DNA from: Roseimicrobium gellanilyticum
GTDB lineage: Bacteria > Verrucomicrobiota > Verrucomicrobiia > Verrucomicrobiales > Verrucomicrobiaceae
NCBI RefSeq assembly: GCF_003315205.1
Contig: NZ_QNRR01000012.1
Coordinates: 62,001 to 126,000 of the forward strand
Length of the DNA stretch: 64,000 nt
Direction: 5' to 3'
Made by a program: the position numbers and the translations under genes
Notes under the pieces: model-generated
What the model was told of the DNA's origin: nothing
The model's database searches: none
Seen by the model: only the letters and a program-made list of their open reading frames with translations
Shown: positions 18,450 to 26,748 of the stretch, piece after piece
How positions within the stretch are numbered: position 1 is the first letter of the stretch
Layout of the letters: each line of letters opens with the position of its first letter

Positions 18450-18887
18450 ATGCTCACAAATCTGCTGATCGCCTGGTGCCTCATGGCCTTTTGTGTGGGA
18501 ATACATTCGGTGGGCCTCACATATCTCCTCCGCTGGCTCCGCAAGCAGCCCTCCTTCGCGAAGCAGCACGTCTGGACTGCTGTCTGGATTCTCGTGCGCG
18601 TGGCAGGCTGGACCATCCTGCTGCACCTGATTGAGATCTCCCTCTGGGCGCTCCACTATGCCTGGGCGGGCGCCATGCCGGACCTCACCACCGCGGCCTA
18701 CTTCAGTGTCGTGACCTACACCACCACCGGCTATGGCGATCTGGTACTACCCCAAGACTGGCGGCTGGTGGGCGGCGTGGAATCCCTCACCGGCATCCTG
18801 ATGTGTGGCCTCTCCACCGGCATGTTCTTCGCCGTGTTCTCCGAGATCTTCATCCAAAACCGGGGGAACAATTCTGCTGCCACTTGA
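18450..18887 (+). CDS. Two-helix potassium channel (Ion_trans_2)
   Basis: The 145-residue membrane protein has an N-terminal helix (about 3-27), a second helix near 45-68, a pore loop with the K+ selectivity filter TTGYGD (residues about 93-98), and a last helix near 115-135. It has no C-terminal RCK or nucleotide-binding domain, so gating is probably by voltage, membrane state or a partner. It lies between the receiver gene (16 nt) and the phospholipase D gene (26 nt) in an operon. Controlled potassium flux would fit a stress response. Confidence 0.9.
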   Translation: MLTNLLIAWCLMAFCVGIHSVGLTYLLRWLRKQPSFAKQHVWTAVWILVRVAGWTILLHLIEISLWALHYAWAGAMPDLTTAAYFSVVTYTTTGYGDLVLPQDWRLVGGVESLTGILMCGLSTGMFFAVFSEIFIQNRGNNSAAT

Positions 18888-18913
18888 ACGGTGAACGCAA
18901 CTCCCCAAAACTC

Positions 18914-20488
18914 ATGCAGCCCCGTCGCTCCTTTTGGTCCGCTGAACTGAAAAGGCTGCTCGCGCCCCTCATCGCGGCACTCGCTCTGGTATCATGCGCA
19001 GGTCTGCCTGACACTTCGGGCCGTGAGCAGTCTTTCGCGCGAAAAGACACTGCTGACACCAGGCTGGCTCATCTCGCCCGGCAATTCACCGCGGGTCATC
19101 CGGGCGACACCGGCGTGCATGCCCTGGCTAAAGGACCTGATGCCCTGGCTGCGCGGCTGGCCCTGGCGGACCTCTCGGGAAAAAGCCTGGATGTGCAGTA
19201 CTACATCTGGCACAGCGATGCCTCCGGGGTCCTCCTGGTCACGAAACTGCTGCAAGCAGCTGACCGCGGCGTGAAGGTGCGCATGTTGCTGGACGACCTG
19301 GGCACCATGGCATCTGATGAGGGACTGCAGGTGCTGGAGAGCCATCCCAACATCGAAGTGCGACTCTTCAACCCCGTAACGCTGCGCTCCTCAAGGATGC
19401 TGGGGGCATTGCTCGACTTCCAGCGCGCCAACCGCCGGATGCACAACAAGACCTTCATCGCGGACAACCAGGCGGCAATCGTCGGCGGCAGAAACATCGG
19501 CGACGAATACTTCGGCGCCCACGGGGACATGAATTTCGCCGACCTCGATGTCATCGCGGTGGGACCGGTGGTGCATGAAGTATCTCGACAATTCGATGCC
19601 TACTGGAACAGCACGTCCTCCATCGGCATCGGTGCTATTTCTACCAAACGTGTGACACCGGAGCAACTCGCCGCACGCCGCACTGCATTCGAAGACAAAC
19701 ATGTGCAGGCCCAATCATCACCAGCTCTGGTCGCTGTAGCAAGGAACCCCTTGGTTTCACGGCTCAAGAACGGCAATCTGCCCTTCCTACCAGCACATGC
19801 CTGGGCTGTGTACGATGACCCTGAAAAGGTCACGTCCGCTGCCGGGGATCGCTCCACCCACCTCGCTCCGAAGCTTCGCTCAGTCATCGATGGGACGCAG
19901 AGCACGCTGTTTGTCGTGTCGCCCTACTTTATCCCTGAAAAGCAGGGTGTGGAACTCTTCCGCTCGCTCCGGTCTCGGGGAGTGCGTGTCATCATCCTCA
20001 CGAATTCACTCGCCTCCACCGATGTGGCTGCCGTTCATGCGGGCTACAAGCGTTATCGCAAATCACTGCTGCGCTCCGGAGTCGAAATCTACGAGCTCAA
20101 GCCTGGCGCCGCTCCCCGTGCGGGCGGCACCGGGGGCTCCTCCCCATTTCGCGGCTCGAGCAGGGCCAGCCTGCACGCCAAGACCTTCACCTTTGATGAA
20201 CGCACCACCTTCATCGGCTCCATGAATCTCGATCCGCGTTCGCTTCGATTGAATACCGAGGTCGGGGTTCTCATCGATTGTCCACCACTCGCCTCCGAAC
20301 TCACACGAAAGAGCCTGCAAGGCCTCAGTCGGCAGGCGTACAAGGTGCAACTCGAGGGAGATAAACTCGTCTGGCTCTCCATCGAGGATGGGGATGAAAT
20401 CCGCTACACCACCGAGCCAGAAACCAGCGCCTGGCAACGTATGAAAGTCACCCTGCTCGGTTGCCTGCCGATTGAGGGTCAGCTTTGA
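18914..20488 (+). CDS. Phospholipase D-family lipoprotein, ClsC-like cardiolipin synthase
   Basis: The 524-residue protein starts at ATG 18914, giving a lipoprotein signal with lipobox ALVSCAG. Two HKD motifs are visible: HNKTFIADNQAAIVGG starting at His177 and HAKTFTFDERTTFIGS starting at His421. The NIGDEYFG segment after the first motif is characteristic of the ClsC/YmdC branch. Members make cardiolipin by phosphatidyl transfer; some relatives are nucleases, but the ClsC-like segments favour lipid chemistry. A longer frame from 18803 overlaps the channel gene and adds an Arg/His-rich stretch before the signal, so the short start is better. It is the last gene of the motif-led operon 18038-20488. 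Confidence 0.9.
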   Translation: MQPRRSFWSAELKRLLAPLIAALALVSCAGLPDTSGREQSFARKDTADTRLAHLARQFTAGHPGDTGVHALAKGPDALAARLALADLSGKSLDVQYYIWHSDASGVLLVTKLLQAADRGVKVRMLLDDLGTMASDEGLQVLESHPNIEVRLFNPVTLRSSRMLGALLDFQRANRRMHNKTFIADNQAAIVGGRNIGDEYFGAHGDMNFADLDVIAVGPVVHEVSRQFDAYWNSTSSIGIGAISTKRVTPEQLAARRTAFEDKHVQAQSSPALVAVARNPLVSRLKNGNLPFLPAHAWAVYDDPEKVTSAAGDRSTHLAPKLRSVIDGTQSTLFVVSPYFIPEKQGVELFRSLRSRGVRVIILTNSLASTDVAAVHAGYKRYRKSLLRSGVEIYELKPGAAPRAGGTGGSSPFRGSSRASLHAKTFTFDERTTFIGSMNLDPRSLRLNTEVGVLIDCPPLASELTRKSLQGLSRQAYKVQLEGDKLVWLSIEDGDEIRYTTEPETSAWQRMKVTLLGCLPIEGQL

Positions 20489-20520
20489 CCTGTTCGTATC
20501 TGCAAAAGCGGATCACCGGA

Positions 20521-20539
20521 TACGACTAATGGCCGATGG
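20521..20539 (+). promoter_or_regulatory. Copy 5 of 19-nt regulatory motif
   Basis: It reads TACGACTAATGGCCGATGG on the plus strand, 104 nt before the L,D-transpeptidase start at 20644. The left half and the CCGATGG right end are preserved, but the centre differs (TAATGG), making this one of the weaker copies. Confidence 0.5.
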
Positions 20540-20643
20540 AGAATGCCGCTGCGCCTGGCGAAGATGGCGCGACTCAGAACATGTTTGTTGTGAGGCACCA
20601 TTCCACTTTCCTCGACGTTCCTATTCTCTACCATCATCACACT

Positions 20644-21657
20644 ATGCGATTCTTGATTATCACCACCATGCTCGCGGCGCTTCTGGGCTCCTCCCCGGCG
20701 ATGGACATGCCTTCCTTCCACACCAGAGGCTCGCCCACCGGCAAGCCCACGGGTGACCTCAAGCCCGGAGAATACTGGTGGAATCCCCAGGTATCACCCA
20801 GCGGACCCGTGATGGTGCTGGTGAGCATCCCGCATCAGATGATGCACGTGTATCGCAATGGTATTCTCATCGGTCGCTCCACCGTCAGCACCGGCACCAA
20901 GGGCCACTCCACGCCCGGCGGCGTCTTCACCATTCTGGAAAAGAACAAGACGCACTACTCGAAGACCTATGACAACGCGCCCATGCCCAACATGCAGCGG
21001 CTGACATGGAGCGGCATCGCCATGCATTCCGGAAACCTCCCCGGCTATCCCGCCAGTCATGGATGCATACGCCTGCCCTATGACTTCTCCCAGCAGCTGT
21101 TCCGTATCACTGCCAAAGGAGGCACCGTGGTGGTCGGCGACGGCAAAACGCCAACTCCCTATCTTGCCTCCAATCCCGGCCTGATGCTCGCTCCCAAGGA
21201 CTTCAGTCCGGAAATGCTCCGCACACAGGGAGCAAATGACTACGACTGGAAGCCGGAGCGCAGCACGAGCGGCCCCATCACCATCGTAGTAAGTGGTGCT
21301 GACAAGGCGGTGTATGTCTATCGCAATGGCAATCCCATCGGACGTGCTCCGGTCGAAATCAAAAGCGGTGGTTTTCTGGGCTCCCGCAAAGAGCTTGGCA
21401 ATCACGTCTTCACCATGCTGGAGGGCGCCACCAACAAGCCCAGCTGGTGGGCCCCGGGCCGGACCGCCCGCAAGTGGATGCGTGTGACCAGCAGCGGCGC
21501 CAAGCTTGATGTTGATGACCTGGGCAAACGCCTGCGCGTGAATCCTGAATTCGCCACCAGACTTTATGACACCATTGTCCCGGGCACCACGGTCGTCGTG
21601 ACGGACCAGCCCGTCGTGCGTGGCCTGGTGCGGAGCACCAAGATTCTGGAGCGTTGA
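20644..21657 (+). CDS. L,D-transpeptidase with a second degenerate YkuD-like domain
   Basis: The 337-residue protein starts with a signal peptide at ATG 20644 (hydrophobic core residues 3-15). The first YkuD domain (about 50-175) carries the active-site cluster: His128 in AMHSG and Ser138-His139-Gly140-Cys141 followed by IRLP. Such enzymes make 3-3 peptidoglycan crosslinks or attach lipoproteins. Residues about 205-330 repeat the first half (SGPxxxVVS...VYVYRNGNPIGRAP matches SGPVMVLVS...HVYRNGILIGRST) but lack the His and Cys cluster. The second half is therefore a degenerate copy, perhaps for substrate binding. A longer frame from 20536 adds an unlikely N-terminus. The 19-nt motif lies 104 nt upstream. 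Confidence 0.9.
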   Translation: MRFLIITTMLAALLGSSPAMDMPSFHTRGSPTGKPTGDLKPGEYWWNPQVSPSGPVMVLVSIPHQMMHVYRNGILIGRSTVSTGTKGHSTPGGVFTILEKNKTHYSKTYDNAPMPNMQRLTWSGIAMHSGNLPGYPASHGCIRLPYDFSQQLFRITAKGGTVVVGDGKTPTPYLASNPGLMLAPKDFSPEMLRTQGANDYDWKPERSTSGPITIVVSGADKAVYVYRNGNPIGRAPVEIKSGGFLGSRKELGNHVFTMLEGATNKPSWWAPGRTARKWMRVTSSGAKLDVDDLGKRLRVNPEFATRLYDTIVPGTTVVVTDQPVVRGLVRSTKILER

Positions 21658-21765
21658 GCCTCTCAGTGAGGACTATCATTCAGCAGGCCGAGAGGCAGGG
21701 ATTCAGCACAGTGTCGTAAATGCGCACTGAACTGCTGCATCATGTTTCCCTACCAAAAGAACTAA

Positions 21766-21814
21766 CCGGCTCGTACTGGAGGCATGACATGCTACATGTC
21801 CCCAGTCGAGCCGG
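21766..21814. terminator. Long imperfect hairpin between convergent genes
   Basis: An inverted repeat has outer arms CCGGCTCG-T-ACTGG and CCAGTCGAGCCGG (one bulged base) and an inner stem GACATG/CATGTC around a CTA loop. It lies between the rightward L,D-transpeptidase (stop 21657) and the leftward lipoprotein gene (stop 21864). A role as a bidirectional terminator is likely; there is no clear U-tract, so a protein site or structured RNA cannot be excluded. Confidence 0.55.
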
Positions 21815-21863
21815 CTATGACTGCGAATGAATCCGCTCGATTCATCCACGCATCCCCCCGAAA

Positions 21864-22091
21864 TTACAATCCCCAGCGGCCACGCGCCTTGTCACCCACG
21901 CCTTCCCGACGATCGAGGCGGTTTTCATAGTGGTCGCCGGGACCACTCCAGTGACGGCGGTCATAACGGTTCTCCTGGCGATCGAGACGGTCTTCCGTGC
22001 GATCCACGTGCCCCGCCACACACGAGGCGAGTGTGGAGGTTGCCACGAGGACGCAGGCGAGCTGCACACATTGAATGCATTTCGTTTTCAT
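21864..22091 (-). CDS. Small Arg/Asp-rich lipoprotein
   Basis: The 75-residue protein has a lipoprotein signal (MKTKCIQCVQLACVLVATST) with lipobox TLASC at about residues 20-24. After the Cys it is very polar, with a repeated pattern of R-x-x-R/D-R units (RTEDRLDRQENRYDRR and NRLDRREGVGDKAR). It lies 72 nt downstream of the DUF1269 gene in the same direction and is probably co-transcribed from the motif at 22803-22821. The family is not recognised; a cell-envelope role is inferred from the lipid anchor only. Confidence 0.72.
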   Translation of the reverse strand: MKTKCIQCVQLACVLVATSTLASCVAGHVDRTEDRLDRQENRYDRRHWSGPGDHYENRLDRREGVGDKARGRWGL

Positions 22092-22163
22092 GGTTTGTCT
22101 GGGTTGAATTGAAAAGGTCGAGACGATTGCTTGTCGAAGTCACCTCAACAGGGGCCATGCCAC

Positions 22164-22655
22164 CTATTGCGCCTCGATGAATTTCCGGAGTTCTTGTTCA
22201 TTGTCCTTGGTAAGCGAGGTCTGAATGATCCGTCCCTTCCCCGCAAAAGCCTTCAGTCCTTCCAGGACCTTGTCTGGCGTGGACTTGCGCACGAGCACAA
22301 ACAGCGCAGAGGTGCCTTCTTTCAAGGTCGCTCCCAGTTCCTTCATGAACTCGTCATTGATCCCTAGATCCGTGAGCTTCCCGGAAAGTGCGCCCGAGCC
22401 GGCGCCCACAGCTGCGCCCAGCAGCGGATTGAAGAACAACATCCCAATCAGGGTTCCCCAGAAGGCCCCCCCAATCGCCCCCGTCGCAGTCAGGCTCACT
22501 GCCTGATGCAATTGCACCTTGCCCCTGGCATCACGCGTCACGACGACCGCGTCCTCCATTTCTATCAGATACTGTGCCTGCATCTTTGCGAGTGCCGCAC
22601 GCATTTCAAAAGCGTCCGTTTCGTTGTTGAAGCCGATGACGATAAGGTTGCTCAT
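22164..22655 (-). CDS. DUF1269-type glycine-zipper membrane protein
   Basis: The 164-residue protein starts at MSNLIVIGF (ATG 22655). It has an N-terminal ferredoxin-like half (IVIGFNNETDAFEMRAAL, LIEMEDAVVVTRDARGKVQL) and a Gly/Ala-rich segment at about 65-100 (GAIGGAFWGTLIGMLFF...GAAVGAGSGALSG). A second alpha-beta half (ALFVLVRK) follows. This is the DUF1269 layout, which is common among genes induced in stress or stationary phase in several bacteria; the biochemical role is unknown. A longer frame from 22778 adds an unlikely leader. The 19-nt motif is about 148 nt upstream, the largest such spacing in the set. Confidence 0.88.
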   Translation of the reverse strand: MSNLIVIGFNNETDAFEMRAALAKMQAQYLIEMEDAVVVTRDARGKVQLHQAVSLTATGAIGGAFWGTLIGMLFFNPLLGAAVGAGSGALSGKLTDLGINDEFMKELGATLKEGTSALFVLVRKSTPDKVLEGLKAFAGKGRIIQTSLTKDNEQELRKFIEAQ

Positions 22656-22802
22656 GAATAAGAGAACTGGTGACAGAGGTCCAAGGTGAAAAGCGAGGGC
22701 CGCTGGGGGCGTCGCTTCGCAAAACGGCACTTTCCCAGCAGCACGTATGAGCAAGGAATTTGCCCATGCATCATCCATGTTGGCATGCGTCCACCCCGGC
22801 TT

Positions 22803-22821
22803 CTATGAGCCCTTGGTCGTA
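22803..22821 (-). promoter_or_regulatory. Copy 6 of 19-nt regulatory motif
   Basis: On the minus strand it reads TACGACCAAGGGCTCATAG, upstream of the DUF1269-lipoprotein operon. The left half is exact and the right end resembles copy 1 (CATAG instead of GATGG). Confidence 0.55.
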
Positions 22822-22889
22822 TGAGGGTCATGCACACACCTCAGCCCCCACCATCCCACTGGTCATCTCGCGTTCACGGGCAGGTCTGG

Positions 22890-23902
22890 TTAGTGCCCAG
22901 TACTTTCGGCAGATGAGGCGCTCCCAGCTCTGGGAGCGCCACCGGCTCTGCGAATGAATTTCTGCACCCGTTGTCCCTTGCCTTCCGCGACATAAACAGA
23001 GCCGTCGTGGGCGACCGCGATGTCGTGCCCGAGCTGGAACTGCCCGGGCCCGGTTCCGTAAGATCCGAACGCTCTCACCACCTCGCCCGCCGCATCGAGT
23101 TCCACAGCCTTCGCACGATCGAGCTTTCCCTTGAGCTGGTCGCCTCCATCCACAGCGAAGATGTGTCCGTTCGCGGCGACGCTCACTCCATAAGGCCGCC
23201 CAATCTCGGGACCTTTCCACTCCGTGATGAAACTGCCACGTGAGTCGAAGACTTGCAGACGTGCATTGCTGCGATCACAGACAAAGACCCGCCCCTGACT
23301 GTCTGCCGCGATGCCGTGGGGAAGATTGAACTGTCCCGGTCCACTGCCCTTGGAACCCCACTCAAACTCGTAGCGCCCGGCGGCATTGAATTTCATCACT
23401 CGTGTATTGCGAAGCCGTCGCTCACGTAGAATGAGCCGTCTGGCAACACTGCGACATCTGTCGGATAGTTGAAATGTTCCTTGTCCGCCCCTGGTTTCCC
23501 CCGCTCGCCGAGCGTCAGCAAAAGGCGCCCGTCGTGACTGTACTTGAATACTTGCTGTCGCCCGACATCCGTGAGCCAGACGTTGTCTTCATAGTCCACC
23601 GTGAGCCCATGAGGCATGATAAACTCGCCCGCGCCCCATGATGCGAGCAGTTTCCCGGTACGTCCGTCGATGAAGCTGATGGTCGGCTCTTTGATGGGTT
23701 CTTCAGGAAAGGGATTGGTCCAAGCGCGGCCATTGCGGTGGAAGACAAACACATTGTCATGGGAATCAATCCCCACACCGGCACACAGGCCCAGCGACTT
23801 CCCCTCTGGCAGCGCAGGCCAGTCGCGAACGACTTCATAGCCGGAGTCTGCAGAGGCAAGGACGGCAGGCAAAAGTGCCATCATGAGGAGGAGGCGTATC
23901 AT
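22890..23902 (-). pseudogene. NHL-repeat peptidyl-hydroxyglycine amidating-lyase-like protein, frameshifted
   Basis: Two adjacent frames form one NHL-repeat protein of about 337 residues with a signal peptide (MIRLLLMMALLPAVLASADS). The upstream frame (23902-23396) ends at DGSFYVSDGFAIHE and the downstream frame (to 22890) resumes at VMKFNAAG. Restoring one G near 23410 would give DGFGNTRVMKFNAAG, the expected family sequence, so a single-base deletion splits the gene. The NHL units include GQFNLPHGIAADSQGRVFV and GQFQLGHDIAVAHDGSVYV. The family forms a six-bladed propeller, secreted here. Either a recent mutation or a sequence error is possible. No promoter-like motif of the island is present. 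Confidence 0.8.
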
Positions 23903-23988
23903 GGGAAGCGAGGGAGATGGTGGAAACGCTTCTCAAGCGACTCCCTTTTCACCTCGGACGAAGTCCCGCCTATCCCATACAGCGACAT

Positions 23989-24612
23989 TCACACCTTGAT
24001 GATCCCGCGCCGAATGGCTTCGGCAGTCGCTTGGGCGCGGTCATTCACGTTGAGCTTTTCCAGAATGTGGCTCACGTGCCGCTTCACCGTGTCCTCGGAA
24101 ATCTCGAACAACGCCGCGATTTGTTTGTTGGCGTGACCGTTGGCGATGAGCGCGAGGATTTCTCGCTCACGTGAAGTGATCGTGGCACTCTGTCGCAGAT
24201 TTGCGAGGCGTTGAGCGAGCTCCGCCGGCAGATATTCTCCGCCTGCGGCAACGCGCCGTAGAGCGGAGAGCAATTCATCGCGCAGGGCGGATTTTTGCAC
24301 GTAGCCCGCAGCACCGGCGTCCAGCGCTGCCTGCACTTCATCGTCGCGTGCGAAGGTGGAGTACACGAGGATGCGCGCCTGCGGATCGTGGGCACGGAGC
24401 GCAGCCGTAGCCTGCACGCCGCTCAGCCCGGGAAGCTGCAAGTCCATCAAGACTACATCCGGTCGCCTGCGCTGATATGCCTGCAGCACTTCGTCACCGC
24501 GCTTTGCCTCACCGATGACCACGATGTCACTCTCGACTTCGAGTGAGGCTGACAGGCCGCTGCGCACCACAAAGTGGTCATCCACGATGAGAATGGTCAG
24601 TGGAGTACTCAT
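23989..24612 (-). CDS. NarL-family response regulator
   Basis: The 207-residue protein starts at MSTPLTILIVDDH (ATG 24612). The receiver holds Asp11/Asp12, phosphoacceptor Asp57 in VVLMDLQLPG and a Lys near 107. The LuxR helix-turn-helix is at about 143-205 (ITSREREILALIANGHANKQIA). Its start overlaps the stop of the sensor kinase by four bases, so the two are a cognate pair. The target genes are not apparent; the neighbouring NHL gene is 86 nt downstream. Confidence 0.94.
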   Translation of the reverse strand: MSTPLTILIVDDHFVVRSGLSASLEVESDIVVIGEAKRGDEVLQAYQRRRPDVVLMDLQLPGLSGVQATAALRAHDPQARILVYSTFARDDEVQAALDAGAAGYVQKSALRDELLSALRRVAAGGEYLPAELAQRLANLRQSATITSREREILALIANGHANKQIAALFEISEDTVKRHVSHILEKLNVNDRAQATAEAIRRGIIKV

Positions 24613-26672
24613 GCAGAGAGAGATGCGAGGGAGATTTCCAAAGGTAATGCAATCTCCACGGTGGTCCCCTGGCCTGGGGTGGAGTGCCAACGCACAGTCG
24701 CATTGAGTTTTTCGCAGCGCTCTTCGATGCCGATGCATCCAAAGTGTCCGGCCTGGGCTCTGCGTGCCGTCGCAGGATCAAATCCGCAGCCATCATCAGC
24801 AACAGCCATCCGCAGATGCCCCTCTTCCATCTCCAGGGTGAGGTAGATATGGCGTGCGTGAGCGTGTTTCAGCGCATTGGTCACGGCCTCGCGAGCAATC
24901 ATCCTCAGATGATGCACGGTAAGCGATGGCAAAGGCGGCAGGGTAGCGGATGCCTTCAAGGTGAGAGCGGGGTCGCAGCCGCAGGGATGCTCCTCCACGA
25001 TGGTGCGCAAGGCCGCGGCGATATCCGCCAGCTCCGGCGCAGGCTCTCTCAACTCCGAGACGAGACTGCGCGTCTCGGCCTGCATTTGCGAGATCAAACG
25101 ACGCGAGGCCCGCAAGAGCTGGCCATTCTTCTCATCAATGCCGCGCGCCTGCACGCCTTCGATCCGGAGCGCGAGACCGGTGAGCCCCTGCTCCAGCGTG
25201 TCATGAAATTCACGGGCGATCCGCTGCCGCTCTTCGAGCGTGGCTTCATGCTCGATCTGACGTCGCAGCACTCGTGTCTGCCGTCGCACTTGCTGGCGCA
25301 ACGCGACAATCCAAAGGCTGGCAAGCATCACTACCAACAGCAGCACCCCCACCGCGAGCACAAGCCGTTGCGTCGTCCACCAGCCAGGCGTGTCGAGCAT
25401 CGTCACATCATCGGCCACGCGGCACCGCAAGCTCACCGAGCGCGGCCGTAGTTCCACCCCTGAAGCGGTATTCGACTCGACCATGCAAATGCCCGTGACT
25501 CGCATACGCGCTCCCGCTGGCAGCTCCTTGTCCAGCGGCGGCACTCTGGCGCGGATGGTCCTGCCATGATCCTGCAACACCAGCACATCCCCCTCTTCCG
25601 CCCGGAAGTGGCCGGACAGAACCGCTGTCACCGCGACGAGATCATTGTCATGGGCGCCACGCAAAAGCTCGTCAGCACTTACTTCGACCGCAGATGGCGA
25701 CTGCCCGGGCTCTTGCCGTGCAACGTTGGCGCTGACCAACGAGGCGCTGAAACGCTCCATCCTCGGGAAACCAATGACCTCGATACGGGCGCCGATGCTC
25801 AGCGACGTTGAAGGGAGGAGTTGCACACGCAATGCCGTCGCTTCATCGCGAATGAAGACCTGACCATCCGGGTAGGAGGCGAGGACCGTACCGGCCACGC
25901 GTACCCGATGCCCATCCGTACCTGACGCGCTGAAGGCAAGAAGACGGCTGCCAGAGATCACAGGCACTGCACTCTCCAAAGGCGCAGGCTCCAGCATCTG
26001 AAGACCACTCCAGTCATGCAACCACGCAATGGGCTGCACCAATTGGCGGCGCTGATTGATGCCACCCGAAGCGAGGCATTCGATACGCACCCGGCTGTCC
26101 ACCAACAGACGCTCATCTGGAGGCGCACAGATGCGAACTTCCAGCACATCGCTCCCCATCGCCAGCAACAGGATGGATCGGGACTCATCCGGTGTGGCCG
26201 TCACAGTCTGCACAATGCCTTCCACGGCGACGCGCTGGAAGAAATACCGCCCCGCTGCGAAGTCCGCATAAGTGGCAGAAACGGCAGGCGGCAACTCTTT
26301 GCTCCCCTTCTTTTCATATTGGATGAGTTCAATACCGGGAAGATACGAACCCGGAATGGTCGTGCCCTTTACCGCCACCTCATCACCGACGCGCAGGCTC
26401 CGCTCATTGCGACCGAGGAAATACGTCCCGGCCGTTTCGTCCTGGATGACCACGGCTCCATTGGGACCTTCGATGAAGACCACCGTCCCCTGCAACTCCA
26501 CCGGCAGTCTTCTGACTGCCGCTTCTGGAGTCAGTGAGCGCACCTCCCGTGCAGTCGTCAGCGTGGTCTCCGCACCAGAGGCTGTCGATATTCCCAGAAT
26601 GGCAACAATGCAAAAACAGAGCCGGTGAACCACATTCCTGCCGGGTGCGTTCATGGAAGGATTGGGAATCAT
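24609..26672 (-). CDS. HisKA_3-type sensor kinase with periplasmic OB-like domains
   Basis: This 687-residue protein has a signal-like N-terminus, an extracytoplasmic region (about 35-425) that appears to contain three repeated OB-fold-like units (GTVVFIEGPNGAVVIQDETA, GTVLASYPDGQVFIRDEATA, AVLSGHFRAEEGDVLVLQD), and a membrane helix near 429-451. A HisKA_3 dimerization domain follows with RIAREFHDTLEQGLTGL (His490). The HATPase C-terminal region has DDGCGFDP and GCIGIEERCEKL. It is the NarX/DesK type, partner of the overlapping NarL regulator. The OB-like sensor part suggests binding of an extracellular oligomer or ligand. Met7 (26654) is an alternative start. Confidence 0.92.
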   Translation of the reverse strand: MIPNPSMNAPGRNVVHRLCFCIVAILGISTASGAETTLTTAREVRSLTPEAAVRRLPVELQGTVVFIEGPNGAVVIQDETAGTYFLGRNERSLRVGDEVAVKGTTIPGSYLPGIELIQYEKKGSKELPPAVSATYADFAAGRYFFQRVAVEGIVQTVTATPDESRSILLLAMGSDVLEVRICAPPDERLLVDSRVRIECLASGGINQRRQLVQPIAWLHDWSGLQMLEPAPLESAVPVISGSRLLAFSASGTDGHRVRVAGTVLASYPDGQVFIRDEATALRVQLLPSTSLSIGARIEVIGFPRMERFSASLVSANVARQEPGQSPSAVEVSADELLRGAHDNDLVAVTAVLSGHFRAEEGDVLVLQDHGRTIRARVPPLDKELPAGARMRVTGICMVESNTASGVELRPRSVSLRCRVADDVTMLDTPGWWTTQRLVLAVGVLLLVVMLASLWIVALRQQVRRQTRVLRRQIEHEATLEERQRIAREFHDTLEQGLTGLALRIEGVQARGIDEKNGQLLRASRRLISQMQAETRSLVSELREPAPELADIAAALRTIVEEHPCGCDPALTLKASATLPPLPSLTVHHLRMIAREAVTNALKHAHARHIYLTLEMEEGHLRMAVADDGCGFDPATARRAQAGHFGCIGIEERCEKLNATVRWHSTPGQGTTVEIALPLEISLASLSA

Positions 26673-26748
26673 GATCGAAGGGCACTATCCCGCCGTTTGG
26701 AGGTTCGTCCAGAAGGCAACTTGAACGCGCATGTATGACCCTTGCCCC

